64,000 nucleotides of DNA, taken from positions 62,001-126,000 of the forward strand of contig WFUF01000027.1 in the NCBI GenBank assembly GCA_015485155.1, given 5' to 3'. The DNA is from Robiginitomaculum sp. (GTDB lineage: Bacteria > Pseudomonadota > Alphaproteobacteria > Caulobacterales > Maricaulaceae). Below the pieces are notes generated by a model, which saw only the letters and a list, made by a program, of their open reading frames with translations, did not search any database and was not told the origin of the DNA. Position numbers and translations under genes: made by a program. Position 1 is the stretch's first letter. The number at the start of each line of letters is the position of its first letter. Shown here piece by piece: positions 20,879-30,744 of the stretch.

Positions 20879-22180
20879 TCACGCCTGCGCCATGGCTTCA
20901 TCCTTGTCTATGGATGTATCTTCTGAGGCTTCTTTGCGCCGCGTGCCAACATTCATCATCTCGACACTTGCGCCCTGGGTTAACGGGCACGGTATTAAAC
21001 CAAGTTCACGTCCAATTCTGGTGCAAAGTTCCACTGCCAGCGCAATTTGCTGGGAGCTGTGCGCAGCACTGATTGATGAGCGCAACAAAAACCATCCCGA
21101 TGGTGTAGCTGGCGGCAGTGCCAGATTGGTATATAACCCGGCCTCTAGCAGGCCATTCCACAAGGCAACGGCTTTTTGCGGGTTCTGCATGCGAATAGCA
21201 ACAATCGGGCTTACCTGTGGCCCTAAATCAAAACCAGCGTTTTTAAGACCTGCGTATAATTGCGTGGCATTGTCCCATAATTTTGTTCGCAATTCCGTTG
21301 CCCCAGGAACCCGTGACAGGGCCTGACGTGCTGTGGCAACTACTGATGGCGGCAAGGATGCCGTAAACATATATGGTCTGGAAGCCAGACGAACAATATC
21401 AAGCCCCGGCACATTGGAAATTAAAAAACCGCCAATAGTACCAATGCTTTTGGAAAATGTGCCGGTCACAAATTCAATCTCATCCTCAACCCCGGCCAGT
21501 TCGCACAATCCACGCCCATTGGCACCCATAACGCCCAGCGAATGGGCTTCATCAATCAACAGGCTTGCGCCATATTTGTTTTTTACTGCAATCATTTCCT
21601 TTAACGGAGATGTATCGCCCAGCATTGAGTAAATGCTCTCAATTACTATCAGTTTTTCACCGGGCTTATCAGCAAGGCGCTCAAGTTTTTTGGCCAGATT
21701 GACCGGATCATTATGACGAAAGCGAATAACCTGTGCATCGGATAATTTGCATGCATCATGAATGGATGCATGACTATCGGCATCAATCAGCAGATAATCA
21801 TCGCGACCGGCTAATGTGCCAATAGCACCAAGATTGGCCATATAACCGGTTGAGTATAAAATAGCATCCTTCATGCCATAAAACTCAGCAAGCTCGCGCT
21901 CCAGTTCCTTATGACCATCATAACTACCATTGGCAATCCGCGAACCAGTGGTGCCGGTACCCTGCCCCCTTAAAGCCTCAATCCCCTTTTCAATACTGGC
22001 ATCATCAAAGGTAAGGCCAAGGTAGTTATTGGTGCCGAGCAAAATAGTACGCCGTCCGTTCAAAACTGCCTCGGTAGGAGAAATAATCTCATCAAACAGC
22101 AAGGAAGAAGGGCTTTGACCAACAGATTTCAGTTGTTCATGAACATCGTTTAAAGCTTTAAATTTGTCAAAAATGGCCAT
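20879..22180 (-). CDS. spt: Serine palmitoyltransferase (alpha-oxoamine synthase family)
   Basis: NNYLGLTFDD, GTGTTGSRIANGSYDGHKELERELAEFYG, LLIDEAHSLGVMGANGRGLCE, GTFSKSIGTIGGF (PLP Lys). Confidence 0.88.
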   Translation of the reverse strand: MAIFDKFKALNDVHEQLKSVGQSPSSLLFDEIISPTEAVLNGRRTILLGTNNYLGLTFDDASIEKGIEALRGQGTGTTGSRIANGSYDGHKELERELAEFYGMKDAILYSTGYMANLGAIGTLAGRDDYLLIDADSHASIHDACKLSDAQVIRFRHNDPVNLAKKLERLADKPGEKLIVIESIYSMLGDTSPLKEMIAVKNKYGASLLIDEAHSLGVMGANGRGLCELAGVEDEIEFVTGTFSKSIGTIGGFLISNVPGLDIVRLASRPYMFTASLPPSVVATARQALSRVPGATELRTKLWDNATQLYAGLKNAGFDLGPQVSPIVAIRMQNPQKAVALWNGLLEAGLYTNLALPPATPSGWFLLRSSISAAHSSQQIALAVELCTRIGRELGLIPCPLTQGASVEMMNVGTRRKEASEDTSIDKDEAMAQA

Positions 22181-22184
22181 TGCT

Positions 22185-22460
22185 CTAGGCTCCCTCTTGT
22201 AACTTATATACCGCATCAACCAGATCGGAGATGGACTTTACTTCAGAAATCCGATGTTCAGGAATGGTCAGGTCAAGCGCATCTTCCAGATCAAAAACAA
22301 AATCCATGATCGCAAGGGAATCCATTCCCAAATCGGTTAATATGATGGTGTCGGGACTGATATTAGCCGTTGCCTGCGCGTGTGGACGTAACTGCTGTAC
22401 AATTTCCAGATAAACTGGATCCTCCAGCATATTACCTGCGCTGCTGCGTTTGTCGGCCAT
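22185..22460 (-). CDS. Acyl carrier protein dedicated to the serine palmitoyltransferase module
   Basis: 91 aa, LTDLGMDSLAIMDFVFDLEDALDL phosphopantetheine site. Confidence 0.88.
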   Translation of the reverse strand: MADKRSSAGNMLEDPVYLEIVQQLRPHAQATANISPDTIILTDLGMDSLAIMDFVFDLEDALDLTIPEHRISEVKSISDLVDAVYKLQEGA

Positions 22461-22801
22461 TCTTGCTCCCCCGCACCCTAACTAAAACGCCAGAACTAAC
22501 TGGCTAGAACATATTTTCTGCGGAAAAATGATACAAGAGCGGCTGCAGCACAGTCGCCCGGTGCCGCAGTACATCCTACTTCATGTTCGCAGCCCACCTA
22601 TATCCGGGTTGTTTTTGAAACTGTCTAGTCAACAAAGGTTTCATTTTTTGACATAATGCAGTTTAATGAAACAAAGGTATGATAATATTTATTGGGCATT
22701 CCACCTGATGTGGTATATTTTAAGACCATCGCTGTTCAGGCTGGGGTCAGAATTGTTCGGATAACATCCGTGCTGTTCTTGCATTGTAAAGGTTTAAGCT
22801 T

Positions 22802-23512
22802 ATGCGTTTGTATCTTGTATTATCTTTAATCATATTCCTGCTAACCGGCCCTGCGTTCGCCAATTTACCCGATCGTGTAGAAACGGCTCTGCAAAAGCTA
22901 GAAGCCGCCAATAAATCGGTGCCAAGATTTGCTTTTGAGCGCCAGACTTACAAGAAAAACGTCAAGGTCGAAGTTAAATATTTTGATCCTGGACTGGATA
23001 TTCCCGGCAACTGGCAGGTATTGTTTCCCAGCAAGGAACAAGATCGCAGCCAACATGAAAAGCTGCAAAAGAAATACGAAAGCTGGGATGGTAATTCCGA
23101 CAAGGTAATGGTGATACCGGATTTGCGCAAAAGAATGAAAAATGGTGTAAAACTTATCGGCAATGCAGATGGTATGGAGATTTATGAGTTTGATATTGCT
23201 GATGAATATATTCTTGAAGGTGGTGGCCGCAGTTCCGATATACGCGAGCACATAAAAGGTGAGGTGCATATTGATACCAGCACCAATGATATTCGTAAAA
23301 TCCGGTATTATTCGCCCCACAAATTCAAGCCGATTTCGGTTGTTAGCTTAAGTGAGTATGAAATTGTTCAGCATGTGGGCCCGGCATGGCAGGGTGGGCC
23401 AATTGTCCGGCTTTATGAAACATCCAAGGTAAGAGGAAGCGCAGTAATTAAGAAAATCGATGTGGATGAGATCATGATCAACCAAAAATTCAAACCACTT
23501 CCGACGCAGTAA
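22802..23512 (+). CDS. Secreted protein of unknown function
   Basis: N-terminal signal peptide MRLYLVLSLIIFLLTGPAFA; no recognised motif. Confidence 0.75.
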   Translation: MRLYLVLSLIIFLLTGPAFANLPDRVETALQKLEAANKSVPRFAFERQTYKKNVKVEVKYFDPGLDIPGNWQVLFPSKEQDRSQHEKLQKKYESWDGNSDKVMVIPDLRKRMKNGVKLIGNADGMEIYEFDIADEYILEGGGRSSDIREHIKGEVHIDTSTNDIRKIRYYSPHKFKPISVVSLSEYEIVQHVGPAWQGGPIVRLYETSKVRGSAVIKKIDVDEIMINQKFKPLPTQ

Positions 23513-24365
23513 ACTGCAATATTTCTACGGTTTTACGTTCAAAAATATACAATGAAATATTAGCCCGTCTGGCTGTTTCCACCGCATTTAAAGTTGGAGC
23601 TGCCAGACAGACTAATTGCCGAATTCCGGCCAGAGCGCATTTTTGTACCAACTCATAGGTGCACCGACTGGAAAGCAGAGCAAATCCACATTCTGTCTCA
23701 CCTGATTTTGCCCGGGCACCAATCATTTTATCAAGTGCATTATGCCGGCCAATGTCTTCGCGCACGACAGTAATATCCCCATCTGGCGTTGCCCAACCAG
23801 CACCATGAACTGTGCGGTTGGCTTTGCGCATTGGCTGCTGTTCTGGCAGTGCCGCAATAGCCTTGTGGATCGCTGCAGCTTTTGTTTTTTTATTATCAAA
23901 TGGCAATCTGGGTAAAGGTCGCAAGGCATCGCCCAAGCTATCAACACCGCAAATTCCGCATCCGGCGCGTCCCCGGTGCGAGCGCCTCTGTTTATGCATC
24001 AGGAGCTTTTCCATGCGATTCTTGGGAATATATATGTGCAATTCAATACCAAGTTTCTTGGGTTTTATATCAATGTGTCCAAGTTCCGCAGGCTGATGTA
24101 AAATGCCTTCGGCCAAAGAAAACCCAAGCCCGAAATCCTCAAGATCAGATGGCGTGGCCATCATTACCGCATGATCGTGACGATCATTCTTGTGGCGATA
24201 AATCAAACCGATGGGAACCTCTGCCGGTAAAACCCATTGCGTGTGCCGTCCTGAGCCATCAATGGATTTGGCACTGATAGTTGTGTCATCGGCAAAAGGT
24301 TTCACAGGCTTGCTTCGGGCTGATGAAGATGGTTTTTTACCTTGCGAGCGTGATTTTCCTGCCAT
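23490..24365 (-). CDS. fdhD: Formate dehydrogenase accessory sulfurtransferase
   Basis: PIGLIYRHKNDRHDHAVMMATPSDLEDFGLGFSLAEGI, CGICGVDSL, REDIGRHNALDKMIG. Confidence 0.93.
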   Translation of the reverse strand: MAGKSRSQGKKPSSSARSKPVKPFADDTTISAKSIDGSGRHTQWVLPAEVPIGLIYRHKNDRHDHAVMMATPSDLEDFGLGFSLAEGILHQPAELGHIDIKPKKLGIELHIYIPKNRMEKLLMHKQRRSHRGRAGCGICGVDSLGDALRPLPRLPFDNKKTKAAAIHKAIAALPEQQPMRKANRTVHGAGWATPDGDITVVREDIGRHNALDKMIGARAKSGETECGFALLSSRCTYELVQKCALAGIRQLVCLAAPTLNAVETARRANISLYIFERKTVEILQFTASEVV

Positions 24366-27136
24366 GCAGACAGGTGACTGGCCGGAGTAACCTGCACAGC
24401 CGTTACCTTGTATTCAGGACATGATGTGGCCCAGTCTGAAAGCTCGGTTGTAATGACATTGGCGCCGGATTCAGGATGATGAAACGTGGTATAAACCACG
24501 CCAGGCTGCACTCGCTCGCTAATTTTGGCAATCAGACAGGTTTCTCCCATTCGCGAGCGAATGGAGAGCATATCTCCAGTTTTAATGCCACGCATTTTGG
24601 CATCGCTTTCATGAATTTCCAACTCGTCACGCGCCGCCCAGCGCATGTTTTGCGTGCGCCGGGTCTGTTGTCCAACATTGTATTGTGAAAGCAGGCGGCC
24701 CGTGGTCAGCAATAAGGGGAATTTCCGGTTTGTTTTTTCTTTGGTCGGGATAAATTCGGTAGTAAGGAACCTGCCCTTGCCATGGGTAAAGCTATCCACA
24801 TGCATGATCGGGGTGCCTTTTGGAGCCTGTTCATTACAGGGCCATTGCACAGATCCATGCTCATCCAGCAGGGCAAAGCTCACCCCGGCCATGGATGGTG
24901 AAAGCCGGGCAATCTCATCCATTATCTCTGAGGCATTATGATAGTCCATTTCATAGCCCATGGCATTTGCCAGTTTTTGAGTAACTTGCCATTCAGCAAG
25001 GCCGGTAGCGGCTGTCATTGCCGGGCGCACCCTATTGATCCGCCGCTCGGCATTGGTAAATGTGCCATCTTTTTCCAAGAACGATGTGCCCGGTAAAAAT
25101 ACATGGGCAAAACTGGCAGTTTCATTCAGGAACAAGTCCTGTACGATCAGAAAATCAAGACTGGACAGGGCTGCCTCAACATGAGTGGTATTGGGGTCGC
25201 TTTGGGCAACATCCTCGCCTTGCACATACATGCCCTTAAAACTGCCTGCTATGGCTTCGTCCAGCATGTTGGGAATGCGCAAACCCGGCTCAGCACTAAG
25301 TTTTACGCCCCATTCAGTTTCAAATTGCCGGCGCGTGATCTTGTCTGTAACCGAACGGTATCCGGCAAATTCATGGGGGAATGAGCCCATATCGCACGAG
25401 CCTTGTACATTGTTCTGCCCACGCATCGGGTTTACCCCTACGCCCATGCGGCCAATATTACCCGTAGCCATGGCCAAATTCGCCATGCCGATAACCATGC
25501 TTGACCCCTGACTGTGTTCGGTAACACCAAGCCCGTAATAAATTGCTGAATTTGGTCCCTTGGCATAGATTCTTGCCATTTCCCGGATATCAGAGGCCTT
25601 TATCCCGCAAATCTTTGCAACTTCCTCCGGATCATTAATCGGATCGGCTGCAAAATCTGCCCATTCCCTAAAACTCTGCAAATCACAACGATGTTTTACA
25701 AACTCCGTATCAACAAGATTTTCAGTGACAATCACATTGGCCATGGCATTTATCAGCGCTACATTGGTGCCAGGACGCAATGGAAGATGTAAATCAGCAC
25801 GAATATGAGGCCCGCTGACCAGTTCAATTGCCCGAGGATCAGCAATAATAAGTTTTGCACCTTCGCGTACCCGCCGTTTAATGGCTGATCCGAATACCGG
25901 GTGGGCCTCGGTTGGATTGGCTCCGATCACCAAAATGACATCGGCTTCTTGCACCGAGTCAAAATGCTGTGTGCCTGCACTTTCACCAAAGGTCTGCTTT
26001 AGTCCATAGCCAGTGGGAGAGTGACAAACCCGGGCACAGGTATCCACATTATTACTGCCAAAAGCGGCGCGAATAGTCTTTTGCACCAGCCACACTTCCT
26101 CATTGGTGCAACGCGAAGATGTAATGCCGCCAATAGCTTTGGCTCCGTGTTTTTGCTTAATGGCGTTTAGTTTCTCTGCGGCAAATTGAATGGCTGTATC
26201 CCAATCAACTTCCCGCCAGTCATGTTTCGTACTTTCGCGGATCATTGGTTTTAATATCCGGTCAGGATGAGCCGCATACCCCCAGGCAAAACGACCCTTT
26301 ACGCAACTATGGCCATGATTGGCCTTGCCCTGCACATCAGGTGTCATGCGAACCACATCCTGCCCCTTCATTTCAGCTAAGAACGAGCAGCCAACCCCGC
26401 AATAAGCACAAGTGGTTTTGACCACACGATCCGGCAGGCCCTGTTCAATAACCGTATTTTCCATCAATGTGGCGGTAGGGCACGCCGATACACAAGCACC
26501 ACACGACACACACTCAGAAGCAAAAAAATCAGTATTTCCAGCCGCAATAACAGCTTCAAACCCTCGCCCGGCCACGGTCAGAGCCAATGTCCCCTGCACC
26601 TCGTCGCAGGCGCGAACACATCTGGCGCATAAGATGCATTTGGAAGGATCAAAAGTAAAATATGGATTGGATATATCTTTATCCGCAGATAAGTGATTCT
26701 CACCCTGTTCGCCATAACGAACATCCCGCAAGCCAACCCTGCCTGCCATGTCCTGAAGCTCACAATCACCATTAGCGGCACAGGTCAGACAATCTAAAGG
26801 ATGATCAGAAATATAAAGCTCCATTATGCCCTTGCGCAACATGGCCAGTTTGGAAGTTTGAGTATGTACTTTCATGCCATCACGTACCGGTGTGGTGCAT
26901 GAAGATGGCGTTCCTTTACTTCCTTCAATTTCCACCAGACACAATCTGCACGAGCCTAAGGCTTTGAGGCTTTCAGTGGCGCACAGGCTGGGAATCTCTA
27001 ATCCGGCCATACGGGCTGCCCGTAAAATACTGGTGCCGTCCGGAACACGAACCTTCATGCCATCAATAACTAGCTCCACCTCATCATCGGTGGTTGCTGG
27101 CGGTGTTCCCATATCCTTTTGCGGATCTATTTTCAT
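24302..27136 (-). CDS. fdsA: NAD-dependent formate dehydrogenase alpha subunit (Mo-bis-MGD, Cys type)
   Basis: N-terminal 2Fe-2S/4Fe-4S domains, TCAYCGVGCSF, NNVDTCARVCHSPTGYGL, MRGQNNVQGSCDMG, FHHPESGANVITTELSDWATSCPEYKVTAVQV. Confidence 0.95.
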   Translation of the reverse strand: MKIDPQKDMGTPPATTDDEVELVIDGMKVRVPDGTSILRAARMAGLEIPSLCATESLKALGSCRLCLVEIEGSKGTPSSCTTPVRDGMKVHTQTSKLAMLRKGIMELYISDHPLDCLTCAANGDCELQDMAGRVGLRDVRYGEQGENHLSADKDISNPYFTFDPSKCILCARCVRACDEVQGTLALTVAGRGFEAVIAAGNTDFFASECVSCGACVSACPTATLMENTVIEQGLPDRVVKTTCAYCGVGCSFLAEMKGQDVVRMTPDVQGKANHGHSCVKGRFAWGYAAHPDRILKPMIRESTKHDWREVDWDTAIQFAAEKLNAIKQKHGAKAIGGITSSRCTNEEVWLVQKTIRAAFGSNNVDTCARVCHSPTGYGLKQTFGESAGTQHFDSVQEADVILVIGANPTEAHPVFGSAIKRRVREGAKLIIADPRAIELVSGPHIRADLHLPLRPGTNVALINAMANVIVTENLVDTEFVKHRCDLQSFREWADFAADPINDPEEVAKICGIKASDIREMARIYAKGPNSAIYYGLGVTEHSQGSSMVIGMANLAMATGNIGRMGVGVNPMRGQNNVQGSCDMGSFPHEFAGYRSVTDKITRRQFETEWGVKLSAEPGLRIPNMLDEAIAGSFKGMYVQGEDVAQSDPNTTHVEAALSSLDFLIVQDLFLNETASFAHVFLPGTSFLEKDGTFTNAERRINRVRPAMTAATGLAEWQVTQKLANAMGYEMDYHNASEIMDEIARLSPSMAGVSFALLDEHGSVQWPCNEQAPKGTPIMHVDSFTHGKGRFLTTEFIPTKEKTNRKFPLLLTTGRLLSQYNVGQQTRRTQNMRWAARDELEIHESDAKMRGIKTGDMLSIRSRMGETCLIAKISERVQPGVVYTTFHHPESGANVITTELSDWATSCPEYKVTAVQVTPASHLSAWQENHARKVKNHLHQPEASL

Positions 27137-28668
27137 TTGCCCTGACCTTCAAAATCCTGTGGCCAGTGCTTCATGGCCGATTGCACCGGTATCGGGGTCA
27201 TCGCCCCCATGGCACAGGCAGAGCCTTCGATCATGATCTGGCACAATTCATCAACCAGTTCCGTATTGATAGTATCAGCTTCCAGCAACTCCTTACCGCG
27301 GATTGAGCCAATGCGGCATGGAGTGCACTTGGCGCAACTCTCCTCGGCACAAAACTCAAATGCGTATCGGGCTTGAACTTTCATATCAGTATCGCCCCCA
27401 TATACCACAATTCCGCCATGTCCGATACCGGCCCCCAATTCGGCAAATTCCTCATACCCGGTTTTAACATCAAAATCATCAGGAGGCAGATAAGCCCCCA
27501 ATGGCCCGCCAACCTGCACAGCCTTTATTTCAGAACCGTCACCACTGCCGCCGCCAAAATCCTCGATTAAAGTGCGCAGGCTAACCCCAAAGGCCATTTC
27601 CACCAGTCCGCCCCGTGCCACATTGCCCGCAAGCTGAAATGGCAAAGTCCCTGTAGAACGATTTATTCCAAGCTCTGCATGCCATTTGGCACTTCGGGCC
27701 AGAATATCGGGAACTGCACTTAAAGTTATAACATTATTGATGACTGTGGGCTGTCCATGCAGACCCTTGACTGCAGGCAAAGGCGGCTTTGAGCGCACTA
27801 TGCCAGGCTTACCCTCAAGACTTTCCAGTAATGCAGTTTCCTCGCCGCAAACATAGGAGCCCGCACCAACGAACACACTGATATCAAAGGATTTTTCAGA
27901 GCCGTTTATGTTGTCCCCAAGCCAGTTGGCTCCCCTAGCCTTGTCAATCGCAGCCCTCATCATTTTAATTGCAAATGGATATTCGGAGCGGATGTATATG
28001 ATCCCGGTTTTTGCTCCATTTGCCAAAGCGGCAATTGTCATGCCCTCAATAACTCTAAAGGGGTCGCCTTCCATTATCAAACGATCTGAAAAAGTGCCTG
28101 CATCTCCTTCATCAGCATTACAGACAATGTATTTTGTATCGGATTCCTCCCGAGCTACAGTCTGCCATTTTATTCCGGTAGGAAAACCGGCCCCGCCGCG
28201 CCCGCGCAAACCGGAATCTATTACCTGCTCAATTATTTCATCTGCGGACATTTGCAAGGCGATAAGCAGGCCGGAGAACCCACCTGCCGCCTTGAATTCA
28301 TCAATATTAAGTGGATCAATAATCCCGCAGCGGTTAAAAATAATCCGGTTTTGCCGTGCAAGCCACGGAATTTTTCTGGTGAGACCAAGGCATTTTGCAT
28401 GATCACCTCCAGTTAAAAACCCGGCATCAAACAGTCCCTTTACATCACAGGCGCTAACATTGGCATAGGCCACTCTTCCGTTTTTTGTCTGCACCTCAAG
28501 CAAGGTTTCAGCCCAGCACATTCCCCGCGAACCATTGCGCACAATTTCAAGAGATATATTGCGGACTTTAGCTTCCTCTTTTAGGGCCAACACCAGTTCA
28601 TCAGCCCCCAAGGCAATTGCCAGCATGTCACCGGGAACAAATACACAAAAACTATCATCAGCGCTCAT
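27133..28668 (-). CDS. fdsB: NAD-dependent formate dehydrogenase beta subunit (NuoF-like)
   Basis: DSGLRGRGGAGFPTGIKW, CNADEGDAGTFSDR, GAGSYVCGEETALLESLEGKPG, ESCAKCTPCRIGS. Confidence 0.95.
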   Translation of the reverse strand: MSADDSFCVFVPGDMLAIALGADELVLALKEEAKVRNISLEIVRNGSRGMCWAETLLEVQTKNGRVAYANVSACDVKGLFDAGFLTGGDHAKCLGLTRKIPWLARQNRIIFNRCGIIDPLNIDEFKAAGGFSGLLIALQMSADEIIEQVIDSGLRGRGGAGFPTGIKWQTVAREESDTKYIVCNADEGDAGTFSDRLIMEGDPFRVIEGMTIAALANGAKTGIIYIRSEYPFAIKMMRAAIDKARGANWLGDNINGSEKSFDISVFVGAGSYVCGEETALLESLEGKPGIVRSKPPLPAVKGLHGQPTVINNVITLSAVPDILARSAKWHAELGINRSTGTLPFQLAGNVARGGLVEMAFGVSLRTLIEDFGGGSGDGSEIKAVQVGGPLGAYLPPDDFDVKTGYEEFAELGAGIGHGGIVVYGGDTDMKVQARYAFEFCAEESCAKCTPCRIGSIRGKELLEADTINTELVDELCQIMIEGSACAMGAMTPIPVQSAMKHWPQDFEGQGK

Positions 28669-29129
28669 GATTGTAACCGATCAAGCAAGGTGTTGATTTT
28701 AGTTTTGTTCAAACCGGCCATAGGTTGACCATCAAGCTCTGCTGCCGGGCCATTGGCGCATAAGCCAAGGCAATATACAGGCTCCAGGCTAAGTCTTTGG
28801 TTTTTACTGGTCTGCCCCAAAGTAATTCCTGTCTTGTCACAGATATATTCGGTAAGTTTACGGGCACCTGTTGCCTGACAGCTTTCGGCCTGGCAAATTC
28901 GTAAAACATGCCTGCCAGGTGCACAGGTGCGAAAATCACTGTAATACTGAATTACACCGTAAACCTCGGCTTTTGATCGCAAAAAATGCTTGGCTAATGG
29001 GTCAATGGCTATTTCATCAACATAACCAAAACAATCAACCAATTGCCGTATGCCGTGGGTGAGCACCTGTCCACTATCAGCCGAATTTCTGATTATTTGT
29101 AGAGCCTGTTGATCATCCCATTTTTTCAT
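28665..29129 (-). CDS. fdsG: NAD-dependent formate dehydrogenase gamma subunit (NuoE-like)
   Basis: AEVYGVIQYYSDFRTCAPGRHVLRICQAESCQATGARKL, EPVYCLGLCANGPAAELDG. Confidence 0.93.
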   Translation of the reverse strand: MKKWDDQQALQIIRNSADSGQVLTHGIRQLVDCFGYVDEIAIDPLAKHFLRSKAEVYGVIQYYSDFRTCAPGRHVLRICQAESCQATGARKLTEYICDKTGITLGQTSKNQRLSLEPVYCLGLCANGPAAELDGQPMAGLNKTKINTLLDRLQS

Positions 29130-29240
29130 TGCCAGTTTTCCGCCTATGCGATTCACAAATCATTTGCGTGCATAATGCCCCAAATCATCGAATCTGACAA
29201 AGTTGAACGAAGACACAGGGTTTAGGGTCTGACCTTGTGG

Positions 29241-29879
29241 CTAAAAAGGCTCTACCAGATCATGAACAAAATCATTCAACCATGGCTGGCGCTTGCGCAA
29301 ACGACGCTCGGCGGCAAGAATTGCCCGCAAATCAGCCATGGAGCTCTCAATGTCTTCATTTACGATCACATAATGATACTCAGCCCAATGACTGATTTCA
29401 TCTTTGGCCCGTTTCATGCGATCAGCAACCACCGCCTTGCTGTCCTGTCCGCGCCCACGCAAGCGACGCTCCAATTCCTCGAGGCTCGGCGGTAATATGA
29501 ATACCTTGACCAGATCATTAGCCGCAGTTTGTTTCAGTTGCTGTGCCCCTTGCCAGTCAATATCAAACAACACATCACGACCCGCCAAAAGCGCAGCCTC
29601 CACCGGGGCCTTTGGCGTGCCGTAAAAATCGCGACCAAGCACTTTGGCATATTCAAGAAACTCGCCATTCTTTGCCTTGTGCTCAAACTCCTGCTTGCTG
29701 ATGAAATGATAATCCACACCGTCCACTTCGTCTCCGCGCGGTTTTCTCGTTGTTGCCGAAACCGAAAGCTGCATGTCAGATGACTCGCTTAGTAATCTGC
29801 GGGCTAATGTGGTTTTTCCGGCACCAGAAGGGCTGGACAGGATTAGCATCAGACCTCGTCTTTGTCTTTTACTCGACAT
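29241..29879 (-). CDS. gmk: Guanylate kinase
   Basis: MLILSSPSGAGKTTLARRLL, SATTRKPRGDEVDGVDYHFIS. Confidence 0.95.
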   Translation of the reverse strand: MSSKRQRRGLMLILSSPSGAGKTTLARRLLSESSDMQLSVSATTRKPRGDEVDGVDYHFISKQEFEHKAKNGEFLEYAKVLGRDFYGTPKAPVEAALLAGRDVLFDIDWQGAQQLKQTAANDLVKVFILPPSLEELERRLRGRGQDSKAVVADRMKRAKDEISHWAEYHYVIVNEDIESSMADLRAILAAERRLRKRQPWLNDFVHDLVEPF

Positions 29880-30741
29880 TGGCTGCCTGCTCCTTGATCT
29901 GATCAATCAGGGTTTTCAACTCTAAGCCCGCCCCGGTCAATTGTGAATTATTGGATTTTGCGCATAAGGTATTGACCTCGCGGCCTAATTCCTGACTTAA
30001 AAACTCCAGCTTTCGTCCTGTGGGGCCGGATATACCAAGCAGGCCACGCGCCGCAGATACATGCCCTTGCAGGCGTTCAAGCTCCTCATTAATATCAGCT
30101 TTTATTGCCAGCAATGCTGCCTCTTGCGCCAGACGTTCAGGAGCAATGCTCTCGTTTAACACTTTTATTTGCTTGTGTAAGTTTTCCAAAATCGCCTCTG
30201 GCCGCAATGCAGGATTATTGCGGCACTGCTCTATCAGAATCTCGATCTTGTCAAGAATTTGCACAAGGCTTTTGGCCAACTCCCGCCCCTCATTGGCGCG
30301 GGCAAGGGCAAGCTGATCAAGCAGTTCAGTAAAACTGGACAATAATGAAGGTGAAAGCTCGTCCTCATCAAAACAATGCGACTTGCCTTGTAGCACATTT
30401 TTTACGGCAATAAGGCCATCGACACTCGGACGTCGGACAAGCCCCTGCTCTATCAAAGGTGTAAATTCTTCAACTATTTGCCGCACCAGATCAATATTCA
30501 CTGAAACTGCCGATTCTGCTTCTTGATCATGATCCAACTGCAAGGATATTTGCATATTGCCCCGCTTGAAACGGCTTCGCACCTGTTTTCGCAAGCCTTC
30601 TTCCATTTGCGACAAACCAGCAGGAAGTCTAAAACGTATATCCAGCCCCCTTCCATTGACAGAGCGCACCTCCCACGTCCAGCTTATGCCTGCTTTTTGG
30701 CCCTGAGTGCGGGCAAATCCTGTCATAGAAAAAAGGCTCAT
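29869..30741 (-). CDS. YicC family endoribonuclease-like protein
   Basis: MSLFSMTGFARTQ...WEVRSVNGRGLDIRFRLP..., GRKLEFLSQELGREVNTLCAKSN. Confidence 0.93.
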   Translation of the reverse strand: MSLFSMTGFARTQGQKAGISWTWEVRSVNGRGLDIRFRLPAGLSQMEEGLRKQVRSRFKRGNMQISLQLDHDQEAESAVSVNIDLVRQIVEEFTPLIEQGLVRRPSVDGLIAVKNVLQGKSHCFDEDELSPSLLSSFTELLDQLALARANEGRELAKSLVQILDKIEILIEQCRNNPALRPEAILENLHKQIKVLNESIAPERLAQEAALLAIKADINEELERLQGHVSAARGLLGISGPTGRKLEFLSQELGREVNTLCAKSNNSQLTGAGLELKTLIDQIKEQAANVE

Positions 30742-30744
30742 GGA

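Noticed and set aside
24302-27136. Selenocysteine formate dehydrogenase
   Set aside because: The active-site segment reads NNVDTCARVCHSPTGYG with Cys encoded and no in-frame TGA.
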